Source of the DNA: Saccoglossus kowalevskii
Lineage: Eukaryota > Hemichordata > Enteropneusta > Harrimaniidae
Assembly (NCBI RefSeq): GCF_000003605.2
Contig: NW_003127312.1
Span: 1-47,815 of the forward strand
DNA: 47,815 bases
Direction: 5' to 3'
Shown: positions 23,347 through 36,174 of the stretch, in pieces
Numbering within the stretch: the first letter of the stretch is position 1
How the letters are laid out: each line of letters starts with the position of its first letter
Notes under the pieces: generated by a model
Seen by the model: the letters and a program-made list of their open reading frames with translations, nothing else
The model's database searches: none
Told to the model about the DNA's origin: nothing
Program-made: the position numbers and the translations under genes

Positions 23347-25804
23347 TTAGATTTCTAATCAACTAAATCAGGGTTGGTGGGCACACCAAACATTGTGATA
23401 TCTTAGGTTTCTAATCAACTGAATCAGGCTTGGTGGGCACACCAAACATTGTGATATGTTAGGTTTCTAATCAACTAAATCAAGCTTGGTGGCCTACACC
23501 AAACATTGTGATATGTTAGCTTTCTAATCAACTAAATCAGGCTTGGTGGGTACATCAAACATTGTGATATGTTAGGTTTCTAATCAACTAAATCAAGCTT
23601 GGTGGGTACACCAAACATAGTGATATGTTAGGTTTCTAATCAACTGAATCAGGCTTGGTGGGTACACCAAACATTGTGATATGTTAGGTTTCTAATCAAC
23701 TGAATCAAGTTTGGTGGGTACACCAAACATTGTGATATGTTAGGTTTCTAATCAACTAAATCAAGATAGGTGGGTACACCAAACATTGTGATATGTTAGG
23801 TTTCTAATCAACTAAATCAAGCTTGGTGGGTACACCAAACATTGTGATGTGTTAGGTTTCTAATCAACTAAATCAAGATAGGTGGGTACACCAAACATTG
23901 TGATATGTTAGGTTTCTAATCAATTAAATCAGGCTTGGTGGGCACACCAAACATTGTGATATGTTAGGTTTCTAATCAACTGAATCAGGCTTGGTGGGTA
24001 CACCAAACATTGTGATATGTTAGGTTTCTAATCAACTAAATCAAGCTTGGTGGGCACACCAAACATTGTGATATGTTAGGTTTCTAATCAACTGAATCAA
24101 GCTTGGTGGGTACACCAAACATAGTGATATGTTAGGTTTCTAATCAACTAAATCAAGATTGGTGGGTACACCAAACATTGTGATATGTTAGGTTTCTAAT
24201 CAACTGAATCAAGCTTGGTGGGTACACCAAACATTGTGATATGTTAGGTTTCTAATCAACTAAATCAAGATTGGTGGGTACACCAAACATTGTGATATGT
24301 TACGTTTCTAATCAACTGAATCAAGCTTGGTTGGCACACCAAACATTGTGATATGTTAGGTTTCTAATCAACTGAATCAAGCTTGGTGGATACATCAAAC
24401 ATTGTGATATGTTAGGTTTCTAATCAACTAAATCAGGCTTGGTGGGTACATCAAACATTGTGATATGTTAGGTTTCTAATCAACTGAATCAAGCTTGGTG
24501 GGCACACCAAACATTGTGATATGTTAGGTTTCTAATCAACTGAATCAAGCTTGGTGGGTACACCAAACATTGTGATATGTTAGGTTTCTAATCAACTGAA
24601 TCAAGCTTGGTGGGTACACCAAACATTGTGATATGTTGGGTTTCTAATCAACTGAATCAAGCTTGGTGGGTACACCAAACATTGTGATATGTTAGGTTTC
24701 TAATCAACTGAATCAAGCTTGGTGGGTACACCAAACATTGTGATATGTTAGGTTTCTAATCAACTAAATCAGGCTTGGTGGGTACACCAAACATTGTGAT
24801 ATGTTAGGTTTCTAAACAACTGAATCAGGCTTGGTGGGTACACCAAACATTGTGATATGTTAGGTTTCTAATCAACTGAATCAAGCTTGGTGGGTACACC
24901 AAACATTGTGATATGTTAGGTTTCTAATCAACTAAATCAAGCTTGGTGGGTACACCAAACATTGTGATATGTTAGGTTTCTAATCAACTAAATCAAGCTT
25001 GGTGGGTACACCAAACATTGTGATATGTTAGGTTTCTAATCAACTAAATCAAGCTTGGTGGGTACACCAAACATTGTGATATGTTAGGTTTCTAATCAAC
25101 TAAATCAAGCTTGGTGGGCACACCAAACATTGTGATATGTTAGGTTTCTAATCAACTGAATCAAGCTTGGTGGGTACATCAAACATTGTGATATGATAGG
25201 TTTCTAATCAACTAAATCAGGCTTGGTGGGTACATCAAACATTGTGATATGTTAGGTTTCTAATCAACTAAATCAGGCTTGGTGGGTACACCAAACATTG
25301 TGATATGTTAGGTTTCTAATCAACTGAATCAAGCTTGGTGGGTACACCAAACATTGTGATATGTTAGGTTTCTAATCAACTAAATCAAGCTTGGTGGGTA
25401 CACCAAACATTGTGATACGTTTGGTTTCTAATCAACTGAATCAAGCTTGGTGGGTACACCAAACATTGTGATATGTTAGGTTTCTAATCAACTGAATCAA
25501 GCTTGGTGGGCACACCAAACATTGTGATATGTTAGGTTTCTAATCAACTAAATCAAGCTTGGTGGGCACACCAAACATTGTGATATGTTAGGTTTCTAAT
25601 CAACTAAATCAAGCTTGGTGGGCACACCAAACATTGTGATATGTTAGGTTTCTAATCAACTAAATCAAGCTTGGTGGGTACACCAAACATTGTGATATGT
25701 TAGGTTTCTAATCAACTAAATCAAGCTTGGTGGGTACACCAAACATTGTGATATGTTAGGTTTCTAATCAACTAAATCAAGCTTGGTGGGTACACCAAAC
25801 ATTG

Positions 25805-25931
25805 TGATATGTTAGGTTTCTAAATCAGGCTTGGTGGGTACACCAAACATTGTGATATGTTAGGTTTCTAATCAACTAATTCAGGCTTGTTGGGTACACC
25901 AAACATTGTGATATGGGTACACCAAACATTG
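25805..25931 (+). repeat. Two broken monomers: 48 bp and 23 bp
   Basis: TGATATG spacing is 48 at 25805-25852, 56 at 25853-25908 and 23 at 25909-25931. The first broken monomer reads TTTCTAAATCAGG, an 8-bp loss that fits slippage between the two CTAA copies at monomer positions 16 and 24. The second joins GATATG straight to GGTACACC, losing 33 bp. These are the only large internal deletions in the window, and they lie about 110 bp before block A copy 2. Confidence 0.92.
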
Positions 25932-26043
25932 TGATATGTTAGGTTTCTAATCAACTAAATCAAGCTTGGTGGGTACACCAAACATTGTGATATGTTAGGT
26001 TTCTAATCAACTGAATCAGGCTTGGTGAGCACACCAAACATTG

Positions 26044-26633
26044 TGATATGTTAGGTTTCTAATTAACTGAATCAGGCTTGGTGGATACATCAAACATTGT
26101 GATATGTTAGGTTTCTAATCAACTAAATCAGGCTTGGTGGGTACATCAAACATTGTGATATGTTAGGTTTCTAATCAACTGAATCAAGCTTGGTGGGCAC
26201 ACCAAACATTGTGATATGTTAGGTTTCTAATCAACTGAATCAGGTTTGGTGGGTACATCAAACATTGTGGTATGTTAGGTTTCTAATCAACTAAATCAGG
26301 CTTGGTGGGTACACCAAACATTGTGATATGTTGGGTTTCTAATCAACTGAATCTGGCTTGGTGGGCACACCAAACATTGTGATATGTTAGGTTTCTAATC
26401 AACTAAATCAAGCTTGGTGGGTACACCAAACATTGTGATATGTTAGGTTTCTAATCAACTAAATCAGGCTTGGTGGGTACACCAAACATTGTAATATGTT
26501 AGGTTTCTAAACAACTGAATCAGGCTTGGTGGGTACACCAAACATTGTGATATGTTAGGTTTCTAATCAACTGAATCAGGCTTGGTGGGCACACCAAACA
26601 TTGTGATATGTTAGGTTTCTAATCAACTAAATC
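26044..26633 (+). repeat. Higher-order block A, copy 2
   Basis: This copy matches 4-593 with two mismatches noticed (26064 and 26270) and carries all the block markers: CAGGTTTGG, TTGGGTTTC, AATCTGGC, GTAATATG and CTAAACAAC. Similarity in order is lost after 26634. Confidence 0.93.
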
Positions 26634-27680
26634 AAGCTTGGTGGGTACACCAAACATTGTGATATGTTAGGTTTCTATTCAACTAAATCAGGCTTGGTGG
26701 GTACATCAAATATTGTGATATGTTAGGTTTCTAATCAACTGAATCAGGCTTGATGGGCACACCAAACATTGTGATATGTTAGGTTTCTAATCAACTGAAT
26801 CAGGCTTGGTGGGTACACCAAACATTGTGATATGTTAGGTTTCTAATCAACTGAATCAGGCTTGGTGGGTACACCAAACATTGTGATATGTTAGGTTTCT
26901 AATCAACTGAATCAAGCTTGGTGGGTACACCAAACATTGTGATATGTTAGGTTTCTAATCAACTGAATCAGGCTTGGTGGGTACACCAAACATTGTGATA
27001 TGTTAGGTTTCTAATCAACTCAATCAGGCTTGGTGGGTACATCAAACATTGTGATATGTTAGGTTTCTAATCAACTGAATCAAGCTTGGTGGGTACACCA
27101 AACATTGTGATATGTTAGGTTTCTAATCAACTAAATCAGGCTTGGTGGGTACACCAAACATTGTGATATGTTAGGTTTCTAATCAACTAAATCAAGCTTG
27201 GTGGGTACACCAAACATTGTGATATGTTAGGTTTCTAATCAACTAAATCAGGCTTGGTGGGTACATCAAACATTGTGATATGTTAGGTTTCTAATCAACT
27301 AAATCAGGCTTGGTGGGTACATCAAACATTGTGATATGTTAGGTTTCTAATCAACTGAATCAAGCTTGGTGGGCACACCAAACATTGTGATATGTTAGGT
27401 TTCTAATCAACTGAATCAGGCTTGGTGGGTACACCAAACATTGTGATATGTTAGGTTTCTAATCAACTGAATCAAGCTTGGTGGGCACACCAAACATTGT
27501 GATATGTTAGGTTTTTAATCAACTAAATCAAGCTTGGTGGGTACACCAAACATTGTGATATGTTAGGTTTCTAATCAACTGAATCAAGCTTGGTGGGTAC
27601 ACCAAACATTGTGATATGTTAGGTTTTTAATCAACTAAATCAGGCTTGGTGGGTACACCAAACATTGTGATATGTTAGGT

Positions 27681-28605
27681 TTCTAATCAACTGAATCAGG
27701 CTTGGTGGGCACACCAAACATTGTGATATGTTAGGTTTCTAATTAACTGAATCAGGCTTGGTGGATACACCAAACATTGTGATATGTTAGGTTTCTAATC
27801 ACCTAATCAAGCTTGGTGGGTACACCAAACATTGTGATATGTTAGGTTTCTAATCAACTAAATCAGGCTTGGTGGGTACATCAAACATTGTGATATGTTA
27901 GGTTTCTAATCAACTAAATCAAGCTTGGTGGGTACACCAAACATTGTGATATGTTAGGTTTCTAATCAACTAAATCAAGATTGGTGGGTACACCAAACAT
28001 TGTGATATGTTAGGTTTCTAATCAACTGAATCAGGCTTGGTGGGTACACCAAACATTGTGATATGTTAGGTTTCTAATCAACTGAATCAGGCTTGGTGGG
28101 CACACCAAACATTGTGATATGTTAGGTTTATAATCAACTGAATCAGGCTTGGTGGGTACACCAAACATTGTGATATGTTAGGTTTCTAATCAACTGAATC
28201 AGGCTTGGTGGGTACACCAAACATTGTGATATGTTACGTTTCTAATCAACTGAATCAAGCTTGGTGGGTACACCAAACATTGTGATATGTTACGTTTCTA
28301 ATCAACTGAATCAGGCTTGGTGGGTACACCAAACATTGTGATATGTTAGGTTTCTAATGAACTAAATCAGGCTTGGTGGGCACACCAAACATTGTGATAT
28401 GTTAGGTTTCTAATCAACTAAATCAAGCTTGGTGGGTACACCAAACATTGTGATATGTTAGGTTTCTAATCAACTGAATCAGGCTTGGTGGGCACACCAA
28501 ACATTGTGATATGTTAGGTTTCTAATCAACTAAATCAGGCTTGGTGGGTACATCAAACATTGTGATATGTTAGGTTTCTAATCAACTAAATCAGGCTTGG
28601 TGTGT
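27681..28605 (+). repeat. Higher-order block C, copy 2
   Basis: This copy matches 4936-5860 including the CACCTAATC short monomer (27800) and TTACG (28236). Private changes are GTTTATAATC (about 28128), a second TTACG (28292), AATGAAC (about 28348) and GGTGTGTAC (about 28603). Its TTACG at 28236 is exactly 896 bp before the next at 29132. Confidence 0.88.
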
Positions 28606-30888
28606 ACACCAAACATTGTGATATGTTAGGTTTCTAATCAACTGAATCAAGCTTGGTGGGCACACCAAACATTGTGATATGTTAGGTTTCTAATCAACTA
28701 AATCAAGCTTGGTGGGTACACCAAACATTGTGATATGTTAGGTTTCTAATCAACTGAATCAAGCTTGGTGGGTACACCAAACATTGTGATATGTTAGGTT
28801 TCTAATCAACTAAATCAGGCTTGGTGGGTACACCAAACATTGTGATATGTTAGGTTTCTAATCAACTAAATCAGGCTTGGTGGGTACACCAAACATTGTG
28901 ATATGTTAGGTTTCTAATCAACTAAATCAGGCTTGGTGGGTACATCAAACATTGTGATATGTTAGGTTTCTAATCAACTGAATCAGGCTTGGTGGTCACA
29001 CCAAACATTGTGATATGTTAGGTTTCAAATCAACTGAATCAGACTTGGTGGGTACATCAAACATTGTGATATGTTAGATTTCTAATCAACTGAATCAGGC
29101 TTGGTGGGTACACCAAACATTGTGATATGTTACGTTTCTAATCAACTGAATCAAGCTTGGTGGGTACACCAAACATTGTGATATGTTAGGTTTCTAATCA
29201 ACTGAATCAGGCTTGGTGGGTACACCAAACATTGTGATATGTTAGGTTTCTAATCAACTAAATCAGGCTTGGTGGGCACACCAAACATTGTGATATGTTA
29301 GGTTTCTAATCAACTAAATCAAGCTTGGTGGGTACACCAAACATTGTGATATGTTAGGTTTCTAATCAACTGAATCAGGCTTGGTGGGCACACCAAACAT
29401 TGTGATATGTTAGGTTTCTAATCAACTAAATCAGGCTTGGTGGGTACATCAAACATTGTGATATGTTAGGTTTCTAATCAACTAAATCAGGCTTGGTGGG
29501 TACACCAAACATTGTGATATGTTAGGTTTCTAATCAACTGAATCAAGCTTGGTGGGCACACCAAACATTGTGATATGTTAGGTTTCTAATCAACTAAATC
29601 AAGCTTGGTGGGTACACCAAACATTGTGATATGTTAGGTTTCTAATCAACTGAATCAAGCTTGGTGGGTACACCAAACATTGTGATATGTTAGGTTTCTA
29701 ATCAACTAAATCAGGCTTGGTGGGTACACCAAACATTGTGATATGTTAGGTTTCTAATCAACTGAATCAGGCTTGGTGGGCACACCAAACATTGTGATAT
29801 GTTAGGTTTCTAATCAACTAAATCAGGCTTGGTGGGTACATCAAACATTGTGATATGTTAGGTTTCTAATCAACTGAATCAGGCTTGGTGGGTACACCAA
29901 ACATTGTGATATGTTAGGTTTCTAATTAACTGAATCAGGCTTGGTGGGCACACCAAACATTGTGATATGTTAGGTTTCTAATCAACTGAATCAGGCTTGG
30001 TGGGCACACCAAACATTGTGATATGTTAGGTTTCTAATCAACTGAATCAGGCTTGGTGGGTACACCAAACATTGTGATATGTTAGGTTTCTAATCAACTA
30101 AATCAAGCTTGGTGGGTACACCAAACATTGTGATATGTTAGGTTTCTAATCAACTAAATCAGGCTTGGTGGGTACATCAAACATTGTGATATGTTAGGTT
30201 TCTAATCAACTAAATCAAGCTTGGTGGGTACAGCAAACATTGTGATATGATAGGTTTCTAATCAACTAAATCAAGATTGGTGGGTACACCAAACATTGTG
30301 ATATGTTAGGTTTCTAATCAACTGAATCAGGCTTGGTGGGTACACCAAACATTGTGATATGTTAGGTTTCTAATCAACTGAATCAGGCTTGGTGGGCACA
30401 CCAAACATTGTGATATGTTAGGTTTCGATTCAACTGAATCAGGCTTGGTGGGTACACCAAACATTGTGATATGTTAGGTTTCTAATCAACTGAATCAGGC
30501 TTGGTGGGTACACCAAACATTGTGATATGTTACGTTTCTAATCAACTGAATCAAGCTTGGTGGGTACACCAAACATTGTGATATGTTAGGTTTCTAATCA
30601 ACTGAATCAGGCTTGGTGGGTAGACCAAACATTGTGATATGTTAGGTTTCTAATCAACTAAATCAGGCTTGGTGGGCACACCAAACATTGTGATATGTTA
30701 GGTTTCTAATCAACTAAATCAAGCTTGGTGGGTACACCAAACATTGTGATATGTTAGGTTTCTAATCAACTAAATCAGGCTTGGTGGGCACACCAAACAT
30801 TGTGATATGTTAGGTTTCTAATCAACTAAATCAAGCTTGGTGGGTAGACCAAACATTGTGATATGTTAGGTTTCTAATCAACTGAATC

Positions 30889-31013
30889 AGCTTGTGGGCA
30901 CACCCAAACATTGTGATATGTTAGGTTTTTTAATCAACTAAATCAGGCTTGGTTGGGCACCACCAAACATGTGATATGTTAGGTTTTCTAATCAACTGAA
31001 TCAGGCTTGGGTG
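30889..31013 (+). repeat. Strongest indel cluster in the window
   Basis: Nine single-base indels (three losses, six gains) lie in about 125 bases: CAGCTTGTGGG, CACCCAAAC, GGTTTTTTAATC, GGTTGGGC, CACCACC, ACATGTG, GGTTTTCTAATC and CTTGGGTGGG. Flanking kilobases have none. The mix of gains and losses at homopolymers looks like low-quality consensus, possibly at a contig or read join. The match to block H ends shortly before it. Confidence 0.88.
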
Positions 31014-31565
31014 GGTACACCAAACATTGTGATATGTTAGGTTTCTAATCAACTGAATCAAGCTTGGTGGGTACACCAAACATTGTGATATGTTAGGTTT
31101 CTAATAAATTAAATCAGGCTTGGTGGGCACACCAAACATTGTGATATGTTAGGTTTCTAATCAACTAAATCAAGCTTGGTGGGCACACCAAACATTGTGA
31201 TATGTTAGGTTTCTAATCAACTAAATCAAGCTTGGTGGGTACACCAAACATTGTGATATATTAGGTTTCTAATCAACTTAATCAAGCTTGGTGGGCACAC
31301 CAAACATTGTGATATGTTAGGTTTCTAATCAACTAAATCAAGCTTGGTGGGCACACCAAACATTGTGATATGTTAGGTTTCTAATCAACTAAATCAAGCT
31401 TGGTGGGTACACCAAACATTGTGATATGTTAGGTTTCTAATCAACTAAATCAAGATTGGTGGGTACACCAAACATTGTGATATGTTAGGTTTCTAATCAA
31501 CTAAATCAAGCTTGGTGGGTACACCAAACATTGTGATATGTTAGGTTTCTAATCAACTAAATCAA

Positions 31566-33004
31566 GCTTGGTGGGCACACCAAACATTGTGATATGTTAG
31601 GTTTCTAATCAACTGAATCAAGCTTGGTGGGTACACCAAACATTGTGATATGTTAGGTTTCTAATCAACTGAATCAAGCTTGGTGGGTACACCAAACATT
31701 GTGATGTGTTAGGTTTCTAATCAACTGAATCAGGCTTGGTGGATACATCAAACATTGTGATATGTTAGGTTTCTAATCAACTAAATCAAGCTTGGTGGGT
31801 ACACCAAACATTGTGATATGTTAGGTTTCTAATCAACTAAATCAGGCTTGGTGGGTACACCAAACATTGTGATATGTTAGGTTTCTAATCAACTAAATCA
31901 GGCTTGGTGGGTACACCAAACATTGTGATATGTTAGGTTTCTAATCAACTGAATCAAGCTTGGTGGGCACACCAAACATTGGGATATGTTAGGTTTCTAA
32001 TCAACTAAATCAAGATAGGTGGGTACACCAAACATTGTGATATGTTAGGTTTCTAATCAACTAAATCAAGCTTGGTGGGTACACCAAACATTGTGATGTG
32101 TTAGGTTTCTAATCAACTAAATCAAGATAGGTGGGTACACCAAACATTGTGATATGTTAGGTTTCTAATCAACTAAATCAAGCTTGGTGGGTACACCAAA
32201 CATTGTGATATGTTAGGTTTCTAATCAACTAAATCAAGATAGGTGGGTAAACCAAACATTGTGATATGTTAGGTTTCTAATCAACTAAATCAAGCTTGGT
32301 GGGCACACCAAACATTGTGATATGTTAGGTTTCTAATCAACTGAATCAAGCTTGGTGGGTACACCAAACATTGTGATATGTTAGGTTTCTAGTCAACTAA
32401 ATCAGGCTTGGTGGGTACAGCAAACATTGTGATATGTTAGGTTTCTAATCAACTAAAGCAAGCTTGGTGGGCACACCAAACATTGTGATATGTTAGGTTT
32501 CTAATCAACTGAATCAGGCTTGGTGGGTACACCAAACATTGTGATATGTTAGGTTTCTAATCAACTGAATCAGGCTTGGTGGGCACACCAAACATTGTGA
32601 TATGTTAGGTTTCTAATCAACTGAATCAAGCTTGGTGGGTACACCAAACATTGTGATATGTTAGGTTTCTAATCAACTGAATCAAGCTTGGTGGGTACAC
32701 CAAACATTGTGATGTGTTAGGTTTCTAATCAACTGAATCAGGCTTGGTGGATACATCAAACATTGTGATATGTTAGGTTTCTAATCAACTAAATCAAGCT
32801 TGGTGGGTACACCAAACATTGTGATATGTTAGGTTTCTAATCAACTAAATCAGGCTTGGTGGGTACACCAAACATTGTGATATGTTAGGTTTCTAATCAA
32901 CTAAATCAGGCTTGGTGGGTACACCAAACATTGTGATATGTTAGGTTTCTAATCAACTGAATCAAGCTTGGTGGGCACACCAAACATTGGGATATGTTAG
33001 GTTT
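31566..33004 (+). repeat. 18-monomer (1008-bp) higher-order repeat, two units in part
   Basis: Positions 31566-31996 equal 32574-33004 with no mismatch seen, 1008 bp (18 x 56) apart. Markers are GATGTGTTAGG, GGATACATC and the rare ATTGGGATATG (31978 and 32986). Between them lies a copy of block F. In the second unit an AGATAGG monomer again follows, but with TTTGTAATC and G26. This is a second higher-order length distinct from the 16-monomer one. Confidence 0.9.
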
Positions 33005-34657
33005 GTAATCAACTGAATCAAGATAGGTGGGTACACCAAACATTGTGATATGTTAGGTTTCTAATCAACTAAATCAAGCTTGGTGGGTACACCAAACATT
33101 GTGATATGTTAGGTTTCTAATCAACTGAATCAAGCTTGGTGGGCACACGAAACATTGTGATATGTTAGGTTTCTAATCAACTGAATCAGGCTTGGTGGGT
33201 ACACCAAACATTGTGATATTTTAGGTTTCTAATCAACTAAATCAAGCTTGGTGGGCACACCAAACATTGTGATATGTTAGGTTTCTAATCAACTAAATCA
33301 GGCTTGGTGGGCACACCAAACATTGTGATATGTTAGGTTTCTAATCAACTAAATCAAGCTTGGTGGGTACACCAAACATTGTGATATGTTAGGTTTCTAA
33401 TCAACTGAATCAGGCTTGGTGGGTACACCAAACATTGTGATATGTTAGGTTTCTAATCAACTAAATCAGGCTTGGTGGATACACCAAACATTGTGATATG
33501 TTAGGTTTCTAATCAACTAAATCAGGCTTGGTGGGTACACCAAACATTGTGATATGTTAGGTTTCTAATCAACTAAATCAGGCTTGGTGGGTACATCAAA
33601 CATTGTGATATGTTAGGTTTCTAATCAACTAAATCAGGCTTGGTGGGTACACCAAACATTGTGATATGTTAGGTTTCTAATCAACTGAATCAGGCTTGGT
33701 GGGCACACCAAACATTGTGATATGTTAGGTTTCTAATCAACTAAATCAAGCTTGGTGGGTACACCAAACATTGTGATATGTTAGGTTTCTAATCAACTAA
33801 ATCAGGCTTGGTGGGTACACCAAACATTGTGATATGTTAGGTTTCTAATCAACTAAATCAAGCTTGGTGGGTACACCAAACATTGTGATGTGTTAGGTTT
33901 CTAATCAACAGAATCAGGCTTGGTGGGTACACCAAACATTGTGATATGTTAGGTTTCTAATCAACTAAATCAAGCTTGGTGGGTACACCAAACATTGTGA
34001 TATGTTAGGTTTCTAATCAACTAAATCAAGCTTGGTGGGTACACCAAACATTGTGATATGTTAGGTTTCTAATCAACTAAATCAAGCTTGGTGGGTACAC
34101 CAAACATTGTGATATGTTAGGTTTCTAATCAACTAAATCAAGCTTGGTGGGTACACCAAACATTGTGATATGTTAGGTTTCTAATCAACTAAATCAAGCT
34201 TGGTGGGTACACCAAACATTGTGATATGTTAGGTTTCTAATCAACTAAATCAGGCTTGGTGGGTACACCAAACATTGTGATATATTAGGTTTCTAATCAA
34301 CTGAATCAGGCTTGGTGGGTACACCAAACATTGTGATATGTTAGGTTTCTAATCAACTAAATCAAGCTTGGTGGGTACACCAAACATTGTGATATGTTAG
34401 GTTTCTAATCAACTAAATCAAGCTTGGTGGGTACACCAAACATTGTGATATGTTAGGTTTCTAATCAACTGAATCAAGCTTGGTGGGTACACCAAACATT
34501 GTGATATGTTAGGTTTCTAATCAACTAAATCAAGCTTGGTGGGTACACCAAACATTGTGATATGTTAGGTTTCTAATCAACTAAATCAAGCTTGGTGGGT
34601 ACACCAAACATTGTGATATGTTAGGTTTCTAATCAACTAAATCATGCTTGGTGGGTA

Positions 34658-35428
34658 CACCAAACATTGTGATATGTTAGGTTTCTAATCAACTAAATCA
34701 GGCTTGGTGGGTACATCAAACATTGTGATATGTTAGGTTTCTAATTAACTAAATCAGGCTTGGTGGGTACATCAAACATTGTGATATGTTAGGTTTCTAA
34801 TCAACTGAATCAAGTTTGGTGGGTACACCAAACATTGTGATATGTTAGGTTTCTAATCAACTGAATCAGGCTTGGTTGGCACACCAAACATTGTGATATG
34901 TTAGGTTTCTAATCAACTAAATCAAGCTTGGTGGGCACACCAAACATTGTGATATGTTAGGTTTCTAATCAACTAAATCAAGATAGGTGGGTACACCAAA
35001 CATTGTGATATGTTAGGTTTCTAATCAACTAAATCAAGCTTGGTGGGCACACCAAACATTGTGATATGTTAGGTTTCTAATCAACTAAATCAAGCTTGGT
35101 GGATACACCAAACATTGTGATATGTTAGGTTTCTAATCAACTAAATCAGGCTTGGTGGGTACAGCAAACATTGTGATATGTTAGGTTTCTAATCAACTAA
35201 AGCAAGCTTGGTGGGCACACCAAACATTGTGATATGTTAGGTTTCTAATCAACTAAATCAAGCTTGGTGGGTACACCAAACATTGTGATATGTTAGGTTT
35301 CTAATCAACTAAATCAAGCTTGGTGGGTACACCAAACATTGTGATATGTTAGGTTTCTAATCAACTGAATCAGGCTTGGTGGGTACACCAAACATTGTGA
35401 TATGTTAGGTTTCTAATCAACTGAATCA
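34658..35428 (+). repeat. Higher-order block E, copy 3
   Basis: This copy matches 18905-19675 at offset 15753 with one difference noticed, through TAATTAAC (34743), CAAGTTTGG (34811), GGTTGGCAC (34873), AAGATAGG (34981), GGATACACC, GTACAGC (about 35160) and AAAGCAAGC (about 35199). Confidence 0.9.
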
Positions 35429-36006
35429 GGCTTGGTGGGCACACCAAACATTGTGATATGTTAGGTTTCTAATCAACTGAATCAAGCTTGGTGGGTACAC
35501 CAAACATTGTGATATGTTAGGTTTCTAATCAACTGAATCAAGCTTGGTGGGTACACCAAACATTGTGATATGTTAGGTTTCTAATCAACTAAATCAAGCT
35601 TGGTGGGTACACCAAACATTGTGATGTGTTAGGTTTCTAATCAACTGAATCAGGCTTGGTGGATACATCAAACATTGTGATATGTTAGGTTTCTAATCAA
35701 CTAAATCAAGCTTGGTGGGTACACCAAACATTGTGATATGTTAGGTTTCTAATCAACTGAATCAGGCTTGGTGGGCACACCAAACATTGTGATATATTAG
35801 GTTTGTAATCAACTAAATCAAGCTTGGTGGGTACACCAAACCTTGTGATATGTTAGGTTTCTAATCAACTAAATCAGGCTTGGTGGGTACACCAAACATT
35901 GTGATATGTTAGGTTTCTAATCAACTGAATCAAGCTTGGTGGGTACACCAAACATTGTGATATGTTAGGTTTCTAATCAACTAAATCAGGCTTGGTGGGT
36001 ACACCA

Positions 36007-36174
36007 AACATTGTGATATGTTAGGTTTGTAATCAAATAAATCAGGCTTGGTGGGTACATCAAACATTGTGATATGTTAGGTTTGTAATCAACTGAATCA
36101 GGCTTGGTGGGTACACGAAACATTGTGATATGTTAGGTTTGTAATCAACTGAATCAGGCTTGGTGGATACACCA
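36007..36174 (+). repeat. Three consecutive TTTGTAATC monomers
   Basis: C-to-G at monomer position 16 occurs at 36029, 36085 and 36141, in three monomers in a row, although it is otherwise a rare variant tied to GATATATTAGG. The monomers differ at other sites (CAAATAAATC, CACGAAAC, GGATACACC). The change breaks one arm of dyad 1. It is followed by TTTCCAATC with AAGATTGG, a pair also found near 40673 and 46049. Confidence 0.85.
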
